A stretch of DNA of 64,000 nucleotides, taken from contig CAKAKS010000031.1 in assembly GCA_916700875.1 (NCBI GenBank), positions 18,559,880 through 18,623,879 of the forward strand, given 5' to 3'. Positions 23,865 through 34,400 of this stretch are shown here, piece by piece. A program made the translations under genes and the position numbers. The notes beneath the pieces were generated by a model. It saw only the letters and a list, made by a program, of their open reading frames with translations, was not told the origin of the DNA and did no database searches. Numbering within the stretch: position 1 is the first letter of the stretch; each line of letters opens with the position of its first letter. This stretch comes from Sebastes aleutianus. Taxonomy: Eukaryota; Chordata; Actinopteri; Perciformes; Sebastidae.

Positions 23865-26668
23865 GTCATGACATCTCAGCCCCTTTTTATAGCATCAAAT
23901 AATTATTTATTATTAATTATTTGGGGTATTATATGTAATGTATTCATATTTATATGAGGTCTATACATTGTGCTGTTAGTTGCTGTTGGGTTTACTTAGC
24001 GGGATGTTTGATTTGTTGTTGATTAATGTGTCTGGATAATTCAATAAGGGATTGGTCATGTCAAATGGCCAGACACGAGAACAAAACTATTCATTCATTC
24101 ATTCATGTCTTATAGCTGCACAACTGATGGGAAAACTACAGCATAGGGCTGGTCAATATGCAAAAGAATTTATATCAGAGTCTCTGCTGATATTTATCAA
24201 ACTATCACTATAAAATCTGTTGATATTTATCTTATTAGGCTGACATGACAAAGGGAAGTCAAACTGGAAGAATTGAACAGAAGAATTAAAAAAAATCCCA
24301 CAAACACTATAAAAACAAATTAGTAACAGTGGATGGGTGGTATCGTCACAATTTCTCACTGCTAAAGAACAAAAAAAAGCAGTATGAAGATATTTTAAGG
24401 CTCTGGGAGCTTGTGGTTAACTGCATTAATCAGAAACCAGTCTATATTCCCTGGAAATCCCACAGACCCTCACTCTGGAGCTGCTTTACCAACCTCAGGA
24501 CCCTCAATTTAGATCAGGAGATATCCACCTTATTTTAGACTATGTCTCATTTTAACAAAGTTCTTGTAAGGCTGCTTCCGGGTTTAGACTTTAAATACTG
24601 AAATTAAATAAGGGTTTTGTAGAAAAACATGTTATATATTCAACAAACAGAGGTATTGAAAAAAAGTACAAACACTTAGGTCATTTTAGACTTATCGACC
24701 CACTATTCCTACAATCAGTAGAGTTAAATGTTACTACTTTTAGTCCCCAAAAGCATACATATATAAAGGTTTCAGTATTTCCAGAATTGTAATACTACTA
24801 TAAATATAGCTGAATAAATAAAATATGTAAATACTAAATCATTTCAGAGTCATTGTTTTTTGGTTTCTGGTCAGACATTGAACTCTTGACCTTCTGACAG
24901 AGTGACATGATAATAGGAGGGAATCAGGTGTAATTCAGTGTGATTAGAAAGATAAAGCAAAGAAGTATGATGCAGAAAGCTGCAAGAGATATTTTTACTG
25001 TCATGACGCATTGTTTTTATAGTGTTTGTGGGATTTTTTGTTTTCAATTCTTCTGTTCAATTCTTCCAGTTTGACTTCCCTTTGTCATGTCAGCCTAATG
25101 AGATAAATATCAACTGATTTTATAGTGATAGTTTGATAAATATTAGAGGAGACTGTGATATAAATTCTTTTGCATATTGACCAGCCCTATGCTGTAGTTT
25201 TCCCATCAGTCGTGCAGCTATAAGATATGAATGAATGAATAGTTTTTTTCTCGTGTCTGGAACTCTACTTATTGTAGGAATAGTGGGTCGATAAGTCTAA
25301 AATGACCTAATTGTTTGTACTTTTTTTCAATACCTTTGTTTGTTGAATATATAACATGTTTTTCTACAAAAACCCTTATTTAATTTCAGTATTTAAAGTC
25401 CAAACCCAGAAGCAGCCTTACAAGAACTTTGCCAAAATGAGACGTAGTCTAAGATAGGATGGATATCTCCTGATCTGAATTGAGGGTCCTGAGGTTGGTA
25501 TAGCAGCTCCAGAGTGAGGGTCTGTGGGATTTCCAGGGAATATAGACTGGTTTCTGATTAATGCAGTTAACCACAAGCTCCCAGAGCCTTAAAATGTCTT
25601 CATGCTGCTTGTTTTTGTTCTTTAGCAGTGAGAAATTGTGACAATACCCACCCATCCACTGTTACTAGTTTGTTTTTATAGTGTTTGTGGGATTTTTTTT
25701 AATTCTTCCAGTTTGACTTCCCTTTGTCATGTCAGCCTAATTAGATAGATATCAACTGATTTTATAGTGATAGTTTGATAAATATTAGAGGAGACTGTGA
25801 TATAAATTCTTTTACATATTGACCAGCCCTATGCTGTAGTTTTCCCATCAGTCGTGCAGCTATAAGATATGAATGAATGAATAGTTTTGTTCTCGTGTCT
25901 GGAACTCTACTTATTGTAGGAATAGTGGGTCGATAAATCTAAAATGACCTAATTGTTTGTACTTTTTTTCAATACCTTTGTTTGTTGAATATATAACATG
26001 TTTTTCTACAAAAACCCTTATTTAATTTCAGTATTTAAAGTCCAAACCCAGAAGCAGCCTTACAAGAACTTTGCCAAAATGAGACGTAGTCTAAGATAGG
26101 ATGGATATCTCCTGATCTGAATTGAGGGTCCTGAGGTTGGTAAAGCAGCTCCAGTGGGTTGGGATGAGTGAGGGTCTGTGGGATTTCCAGGGAATATAGA
26201 CTGGTTTCTGATTAATGCAGTTAACCACAAGCTCCCAGAGCCTTAAAATGTCTTCATGCTGCTTGTTTTTGTTCTTTAGCAGTGAGAAATTGTGACGATA
26301 CCACCCATCCACTGTTACTAATTTGTTTTTATAGTGTTTGTGGGATTTTTAATACTATCAATTTTTTGATAGTTTGATAAATATTAGAGGGGACTGTCAT
26401 ATAAATTATTTTGCATATTGACCAGCCCTATGCTGTAGTTTCCCCATCAGTCGTGCAGCTAGAAGATATGAATGAATAGTTTTGTTCTCCTGCATGACCA
26501 ATCCCTTATGGAATTATTCAGACACATTAATCAACAACAAATCAAACATCCCGCTAAGTAAACCCAACAGCAACTAACAGCACAATATATTCACCTCATA
26601 TAAATACCTTACATATAAAACCCCAAATAATTATTAGATGTTATAAAAAGGGGCTGAGACGTCATGAC
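23865..26668. repeat. composite inverted repeat in tsc1 intron 1 with a tandem duplication in one arm
   Basis: The left arm (23,865-24,728) recurs inverted on the right, out to 26,668; both ends read gtcatgac and then about ctcagcccctttt. The right side carries two tandem units of about 655 bp (about 25,012-25,668 and 25,669-26,321). The same potential peptide (HNFSLLKN, then ILRLWELVVNCINQKPVYIP) therefore appears once on the plus strand (24,329) and twice on the minus strand (25,655 and 26,312). The outer sequence belongs to a dispersed fish repeat recognisable at 23,636. Confidence 0.7.
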
Positions 26669-27395
26669 AGTAAAAAATATCTCTTGCAGCTTCCTTTGCT
26701 TTATCTTTCGGCATTGAATTACACCTGCTCATGTCACTCATTAATAACTCTGTTAGCACGTGTGTTCTCATTCATTCATCATCAGGCTCTCCTGTCACCA
26801 TGGAGACGAAATGGTTCACTAGTTCCCCCTAGTTTGACCTCCTCTGTCACATTTTGATGTGATTATGATGCAAGCAAAATAAGCGAATGAAAAAAAACAC
26901 AAATGTGTTATACTGACATGCATATAATGAGAGCCAGAGGTTGTCTGAGGTCGGTGAGGCTGAACAGCAGCAGAGCTTTGCTGCTGTATGTTGGACTGAC
27001 TGACCACTGGCTGCTGCTGCTCTCTTGTCGTAAACAACTCGCAGAGAGAACAATGGGGCAGGGTTGGGTTTACTTTATCCCATTATAAAGCCATATGTTC
27101 TCTTGCAAAGCGATAACCTCTTTCAAATTACACAGAAAACGCATATATAACCACGAATAAATGTTAAAAACATCTCAACGTCTACTAAAATCCATCATTT
27201 CCAAAAACAAGTCAGTCCAAACCGATGAAGAGCTACCGCTAGCTATAGCCACCTAGCTGGATTAATAACGCCTGTCAGCCGGGTTAAATTGGAGGTAAAG
27301 CAAGTCGAACACTTAGTTAACAATACAACAAGTCATAATAGTTCATAAGAGTGTGATAAAACACAGAAAACACGTAAATAATCGGAGCTGTTTAC
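26669..27395. other. tsc1 intron 1, distal part: no gene seen
   Basis: The first 60 bp (to about 26,730) repeat, inverted, a segment at 24,931-25,009 and so belong to the composite repeat family. The rest shows nothing recognisable. Overlapping ORFs of 60-70 codons around 26,820-27,090 have no domain. Confidence 0.5.
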
Positions 27396-27398
27396 CTG

Positions 27399-27431
27399 TT
27401 AGAGTAGCTGCACTCCACAGGGCGCCGCCAT
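27399..27431 (-). CDS. upstream ORF in the tsc1 leader (10 codons)
   Basis: The leader exon contains a complete small ORF encoding MAAPCGVQLL and then TAA, ending 3 nt before the donor site. Its ATG context (AAGATGG, A at -3 and G at +4) is close to the Kozak optimum, so scanning ribosomes should recognise it. Its role would be to limit tsc1 translation, if transcription starts upstream of 27,431. If the ATG is only part of a YY1 promoter motif and transcription starts inside it, it is never translated. Confidence 0.45.
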   Translation of the reverse strand: MAAPCGVQLL

Positions 27432-27434
27432 CTT
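27424..27434 (-). promoter_or_regulatory. YY1-type element in the tsc1 leader or promoter
   Basis: On the minus strand the sequence AAGATGGCGGC is a perfect YY1 core as found just downstream of many TATA-less housekeeping promoters (established motif). It overlaps the start of the upstream ORF. Position and orientation fit a TATA-less tsc1 promoter with transcription starting a few tens of bases further upstream. Confidence 0.5.
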
Positions 27435-28250
27435 GAACACCTCACAGCCCATCCCACCGCTGTGTCCCTCCGCCGTCAAGGCTGCATGCACAAAATAATC
27501 CCCCACAAGTTAGAGCCACAATAGTCACAACGCCAACTTTTTACAACTTATTCACATAAGTGTAAAAAAAATAAATGTGTGCAATTACATTTAATGACTC
27601 AGATGTAGTATTTTTTTTATCTGTGTCCCCTGAGAAAAGTGCTTCGGCTCTGTTGCAAAGCTAAGATTGTTTTTCCCATCTCCTCATTGGTGGAAGGATG
27701 AAATGTGTGTAATGCGGTTTCGCGTGACCCACATGTAAAGAGCGCACGCGCAATTTTTTTTAACAGGTAGAGTGGGGGATCAATATGGAAGCTCATTAAC
27801 GCCAGAAAAGCTATACAAATAATAAAATAAAATAAAATGAAATGTTAGGATGGCAAAATTTTTAATTTGTTATGTAGGCCTAATGTGTTCTTTCTTTATG
27901 TTACCCGGTATATATGCCTACTTTTATCTGTATATAAGCCTATTGAAAATCATTAAAAAAAAAATACAAAATGTGCTTACTCATCAGATGGGCAAGTTCA
28001 CAATAAAGCTTCATGTGAAGCCTTGGTCAGATATCATTTTCAATGTCATTTAAAAATGACTTTTATTTGACGATATCCACTGGATGTCAGAACACAATAA
28101 TGAATAATAAGTTATATAATATAATATAATATAATATATTAAATATTAAAAGCAAGATAATATAAAATAATATTTTAAAAGCAATAATATTCTAAAAGCA
28201 GCTGTAACAAGAAGTAAGTACCTGGATTGTTAGTTTATTATATTACCTTA

Positions 28251-28840
<590 letters not shown>

Positions 28841-29254
28841 TTCCAGCATCACAGTTCCATAATGCAAAACATGTTAGTAAAAAGGCAGTAAAAATGTAGT
28901 AGTGCAAAGTACAAAAAAATATACCAGATATAAAAAACACAAGGAGATGAAGAAAACTGTTAAAGCTGAATATAGTGCAGGGTAACAGCTGTGATACATG
29001 ACTATTCAAAAAGTGAATATAGTGCAGAAGAGACTGTTAAACATTAATATAGTGCAGGGTAACTCCAGTAGCTTAGTCTATGAAAGTGCACCGTGTGCAT
29101 TATTATCTGTCCTGCAGACCGTCCTTTATATTTTGTATTCTATGGATATATTTCTCTGGTGTTGACATGTACATTTTATGTGCTGTTCCTGTGCATTGCC
29201 TGGATAACCTGCTGCTGTAACACAATCATTTCCCAATTTGGAATCAATAAAGTA
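28841..29254 (+). mobile_element. loop of the hairpin: probable LINE-like 3' end
   Basis: No gene is visible. The phrase gaatatagtgcag or a close variant occurs three times (around 28,970-29,060). The segment ends in tttggaatcaataaagtac immediately before TATC repeats, the usual arrangement of the 3' terminus of fish non-LTR elements that carry a microsatellite tail. Confidence 0.4.
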
Positions 29255-29374
29255 CATCTATCTATCTATCTATCTATCTATCTGTCTGTCAGTCTACCTA
29301 TTTATCTATCTATCTATCTATATATCTATCTATCTGTCTGTCAGTCTACCTATTTATCTATCTATCTATCTATA

Positions 29375-29429
<55 letters not shown>

Positions 29430-29448
29430 ATGTCTATCTTTCTATCTA

Positions 29449-29526
<78 letters not shown>
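29255..29526. repeat. (TATC)n/(TGTC)n microsatellite, about 270 bp
   Basis: The complementary array to the GATA/GACA run, with internal near-duplicates of a tgtcagtctacctatttatc variant unit. It directly follows an aataaag-containing LINE-like 3' end. Confidence 0.95.
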
Positions 29527-29918
29527 AAGCTAATATAATAAACTTACAATCCAGGTACTTACTTCTTGTTACAGCTGCTTTTGGAATATTATTACTTTTA
29601 AAATATTATGTGATATTATATTATATTATATTGCTTTTAATATATTATATTATATTATATTATATTATATAACTTATTAGTAATTATTGTATTCTGACAT
29701 CCAGTGGATATTGTCAAATAGACATTGAAAATGATATCTGACCAAGGCTTCACATGAAGCTTTATTGTGAACTTGCCCATCTGACAAGTAAGCACATTTT
29801 ATTTTATATATATATATTTTTTTATGATTTTCAATAGGCTTATAAACAGATAAAAGTAGGCCTATATACCGGGTAACATAAAGAAAGCACACATTATGCC
29901 TACATAACATAATTCTAA

Positions 29919-30880
29919 AAGGCCTAATGAATAAGTTCAGTTTAATAGTGTGGAGAGATAGTCACAGAACTGATTCAGAGATATTTTATGGATGAATAAA
30001 TACAATTATTAGAAATTAAATATTATAAATATATCATATTTCAATCTGTTATCAACGTCCATGAAAAATCTCAAATTCCAATGCAAGTGTCAAGATTTAA
30101 GTTACACACATTGCCCACAAGATGTCACACTTGCACTTCTTCCCTCATCTAAATCCTCCTCATCCTCCTCAAAATGTTTCTCAACTCTACGACTCGATGT
30201 TCTTTAACATGGTTTGAAAAGTATTTTCTGAAAACCTTTCCCCCCCCAAAAAATTGGAAAAAAGCTGCCTAACTCTGTCATTTCTCCCTATGTTGTCATT
30301 CTGTGCATGCGTGACTCTAAATCCTCCTGTGAATAAATCTGCCATGTCTGAATAACCAAATGCTTTAATAAATAAAGACAGAGTCAACAGCAGTGTTATT
30401 ATTCTCCCAGACTGGTTTGGTGTGTGTATCTTTGGAGGTGCTACACAGTCTCATATGTGATCATTTGGTCATTTAAATCTTGCACACAACACAGTCACAC
30501 ACACATTACCTCGAGTATAAATCCTGTAAATCAAACATTGTGAGGTGGAAATATTTGGTTCGATTTATTTTTTGATTGGAAACTTGTCTTTGTGATTTTT
30601 TCTATTTTATTTTTTCAAGTCATTTAAATTGATATGTTTGTTTTTTTTATTTAAATTTAACTCTAAGATCAGCACAAATAAGCAGTTGAATGCAAACAAA
30701 CCATTTAATAGAATATGTATTAACTTTAATTTTAGCATTCAATCCTATAATTATGATTATTATTATCCCCTGGAGCACTGGGTGGTTTGTGTACTAACTG
30801 TTCCAGTGACAGCAAAGGCCTCGTATGTTTCTTTTTTTTTTTTTCTTTACGCAAATTCCCAACAGCAGGTTGGCCTTTTC
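29919..30880. other. gfi1b upstream region: no gene seen
   Basis: AT-rich sequence with no transposon that I recognise and no convincing exon. It is the likeliest place for distal gfi1b control elements, but I cannot single out a site. Confidence 0.4.
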
Positions 30881-30921
30881 ATTGGTTGAAACCACAGTCA
30901 GATTCCCCTGCGAAATTATCT
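30881..30921 (+). promoter_or_regulatory. NF-Y, RUNX and GATA motif cluster upstream of gfi1b
   Basis: Within 41 bp there is an inverted CCAAT box (attgg, 30,881-30,885), a RUNX core (aaccaca, 30,890-30,896) and an inverted GATA site (ttatct, 30,916-30,921, reading AGATAA on the minus strand). GATA-1 with NF-Y is the reported combination driving the erythroid GFI1B promoter in human, and RUNX1 also acts on Gfi1 genes. I infer a haematopoietic promoter here; short motifs also occur by chance. Confidence 0.4.
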
Positions 30922-31005
30922 GATTGAAAATCAGGGAGGGGAGAAAAAGAGAGAGCAACAAGTGTGATGGTTTTTTTACACTGCTTTGCTTTTCTGACTT
31001 TTTAG

Positions 31006-31121
31006 GAAAGGATTTGGCGACAAGTTGTTTTTCCTCCTCTGCGCTTCACACCCAAAGAACAAGGATATTATTATTATCATTATTAAACTATTTATTACTG
31101 CGGGAGCCTGCTCGGTTAACG
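31006..31121 (+). other. gfi1b: probable gfi1b 5'UTR exon
   Basis: A stretch ending in a strong donor (AACG then gtgagt, exon end 31,121) lies 360 nt before the exon with the start codon; that exon opens at 31,475 after gttgtag. Upstream, pyrimidine-rich sequence ends in tttttag at 31,005, so this may be an internal non-coding exon starting at 31,006. Alternatively it is the 3' part of a first exon starting near 30,950. If the longer form is used it contains a 12-codon upstream ORF (ATG at 30,967, TAG at 31,003). Confidence 0.5.
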
Positions 31122-31481
31122 GTGAGTACCTGTAAAATAGCTTCTGCTAGAAAACTTTTGACGACTTGTAAAACTTTTTCACAATAAATATAATAATTTA
31201 AACCTTGAAAATATCTAAAGTGGGCTAATTAAACTTAAATGTCTGAAGGCCTGTTGACCAAGTAGAGAGAAATAATCATTCCTATTTAATAAATTGAATT
31301 ATAACAGAGTAAGCCACCTGCAATTAGAGACTGAAAAGATGTTCATTAAATATAAAAAGTAACTGAAATGATACAAAATTAATATTTAAACGCTTATAAT
31401 GACTGTTTTTGCATGCTTTATTTATAATATAAGACTTATTGTGTCGCTAAAGGTTGTTTTTTTTGGTGTTGTAGGATCAAC

Positions 31482-34400
31482 ATGCCTCGTTCATTTCTGG
31501 TGAAAAATAAAAGGTGCACGTCCTATAATGTTCACCGATCATATGAAGACGAGCCGAAGGCCCCCATATTTACAGGTAAGACTCAAATAAAATATGTTAT
31601 TATCTGAATTTGTGTGGGAACAATTAAATTAGTACCTTATTTCGTTATTTTACAGCAGCTTGAAACAATTGCATGCTATTAATGAACTCATACCTGGAGT
31701 ATGAGTTCATTAATTATATAATAATATAATAATATATAATATAAAATTCCAAAAATAATTATTATTCCACATTTCAATAGAGTAAAAAATTCTAATTTAA
31801 ACAGAGTTGTCCTCCAAGAGGAACTGCAGAGTTTTGTTGTTACAGAATATTTACCTGCTGTATAATCACAAAGAGCCACGTCTTTTGCTTGAATCAATCA
31901 CACTTTTATTTTTTGTGGATTTGCAGAAGACCCATCAGAGGTCCAGAGCACAGACTCTGAAGACATGAGGCCTCAGTCGGAGGGCCAGTCTTCCCCTGCA
32001 GAAGACAGCTCCTTTGAGAAGGAGGAGGTAGAGCTTGAAAGCCCTTTACCTGCTCACCCAGAGCCTGCCAGACCCCAAGTGGCTCCCACACAGCCATACT
32101 ACCTAAATGGTGAGCTATCAGTGCATTTATCTCCAACTTTTTCCTGCCATACCTCTAACTTTCAATCAGATAGGTGACTTTTTTGTGTGTGTATCTGTAT
32201 TTGTGAACCCTCAGAGCCTCACATGGCCGGATTCCCTCCTTACTACAAGCCGGCCTACGCCTGGGAGCCAGTGCCTTCCTACAAGATCCGTCAGATGAGT
32301 TTCAGCCCCACGGTGCTGCAGCACGCCAGCAATCTTTACAATACGCACATCAGCCGCAGCCCACAGCCTCAACAGCCTCAGCAGCCTCAGCAGCCTCTGG
32401 ACTGCAGCACGCACTACTCCCCCACCTCCAACACCTACCATTGTATCACCTGTGAAAAGGTACACACCTCATACTAGCCTCACCTCTGCACATACTGTAG
32501 AACCTTTAAAGTATCAGCCAAGTTGCACAGCAGTTTGTGAAAAAGTCACGAAATTTAATGTATTGATTTGTGTACATGGTCAGCATGAAATCAATTCGTA
32601 ATTGTGAACCGGGAAGTATAGAGAGCGGAAGTAAAAGCTGTGTTAGAATGCTGCGTTGGGAGGAGGTCGGGGTGAAAAACACAGGACTTTACCTGAAAAG
32701 ACAGGTAATCGTGTCCCATGTGAAACCGCAAGTCACCGTTTGTTTTATTTGTCACGTAACTTCCGTAATTAAGTTACAGCACTTCTGGTACTATTTTAGC
32801 CCAAACCGCGATCTTTTCCTAAAGCTAACATAGTAGTTTTCGCCACGTAATCTCCATACTAAAGTTTCGCTATTTCTGGTGTTATTTAAACTCACACCGC
32901 AATCTTTTCCTAAACCTAACTAAGTCGTTTTGTTGCCTAAACCTAACCAAGTCTATATTTTCTGAAACTTAACTAAGCATTTTTGTTGCCTAAACCTAAC
33001 CAAGTCTATCTTTTCCTAAACCTAACTAAGTAGTTTTGTTGTCTAAGCCTAACCAAGTCTATCTTTTCCTAAACCTAAGTAGTTTTGTTGCCTAAACCTA
33101 ACCAAGTCGATCTTTTCCGAAACTTAACTAAGTAGTTTTGTTGCCTAACCTAACCAAGTCGATCTTTTCCGAAACCTAACTAAGTAGTTTTGTTGCCTAA
33201 CCTAACCAAGTCTATCTTTTCCGAAGCTTAACAAAGCAGTTTTGTTGCCTAAACCTAACCAAGTCTATCTTTTCCTAAACTTAATCAAGTAGTTTTGTTG
33301 CCTAAACCTAACCAAGTCGATCTTTTCCGAAACTTAACTAAGTAGTTTTGTTGCCTAAACCTAACCAAGTCGATCTTTTCCTAAACCTAACTGAGCAGTT
33401 TTTGTTGCCTAAGCCTAACCAAGTTGATCTTTTCCGAAACCTAACTAAGTCGTTTTGTTGCCTAAACCTAACCAAGTTGATCTTTTCCGAAACCTAACTA
33501 GTAAGTAGTTTTATTTTGAAAAGACTGGAGCGGAAATTGACAGGTGCGTCACATGTTGCTGGACATTGGTAGGAAAACACACAAAAAATACTTTGATGAA
33601 AGTCATCCTGAGCGTCACAAAAAAAAGGGAAATTCGTGTCTATGTACACAAATTAAAAAGATAAAATGTTGTGCCGTGACACTGTTGAAACTAAGTATCT
33701 GTAAATTCAATAAATGTTTTTGTTGTGAAGCTTCTCATCAAGCCTCTTCATCAAGGCTAAATGAAAATGTAAAATTGTATCTGTTATCAACGTGAAATTC
33801 AGTTGAATTTATCAGCCACCTCCATTAATTCACTAACTCTGTTTCAGGTGTTCTCAACGCCACACGGACTTGAGGTTCACGTCAGGAGGTCGCACAGTGG
33901 AACGAGACCTTTTGGCTGCAGCATCTGCAGGAAAACCTTCGGCCACGCCGTCAGTCTGGAGCAACACATGAACGTCCACTCTCAGGTACATCAGTGACTC
34001 CAAAACGCTGCACATTATAAGCCTCTTTAATGTAATGGGCTCCTCCAGTAGTCAGTATAGACAACAAGGTCCCACAGCAGTTAGTGAAATAGTCACAAAA
34101 TTAAATTAGATTTTTTATTTGATTCTCTGATTGATATTTCCGTTTTCAGTCTGAATAGTAATCACGATGAACTTTGAACCTTTAGCGAGTCACTCAGATA
34201 CAGGTAGCGAGCTACTGGTTGCTCGCAAGCTACTTGTTGGAGCTTCCCGGTCTACAGTATTGTTTTACAGTAGGGCGGCCAAATATGAAACTGTCCATGG
34301 CTCCTCTCGCTGTAATCACCTGCTTTCCAGGTGCAGCATGCGGGAATTGTTTCCAGGAGTGATATAACTACTGATAAATCAGAAAAAGAAACTTAAAAAT

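Larger units (their letters stand above)
27396..27480 (-). other. tsc1: probable tsc1 5'UTR exon
   Basis: On the minus strand a GC-rich stretch ends in a good donor (CTAACAG then gtaaac; exon end 27,396). It lies about 6.8 kb upstream of the tsc1 start codon, next to a sharp fall in transposon content. Mammalian TSC1 also begins with non-coding exons separated from the ATG by a long intron (established). The 5' boundary is a guess, because no TATA box or clear initiator is visible. It could instead be the leader of another minus-strand transcript. Confidence 0.6.

Noticed and set aside
24329..26312. Peptide HNFSLLKN and ILRLWELVVNCINQK seen three times, like a repeated gene
   Set aside because: The segments belong to the composite inverted repeat, are only about 70 codons, have no start or splice context, and resemble no domain I know.
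32895..33505. Regularly spaced repeats resembling a CRISPR array, or telomeric CCTAA repeats
   Set aside because: Units are contiguous with no unique spacers and lie in a vertebrate intron. The 53-bp unit is not a telomere repeat.
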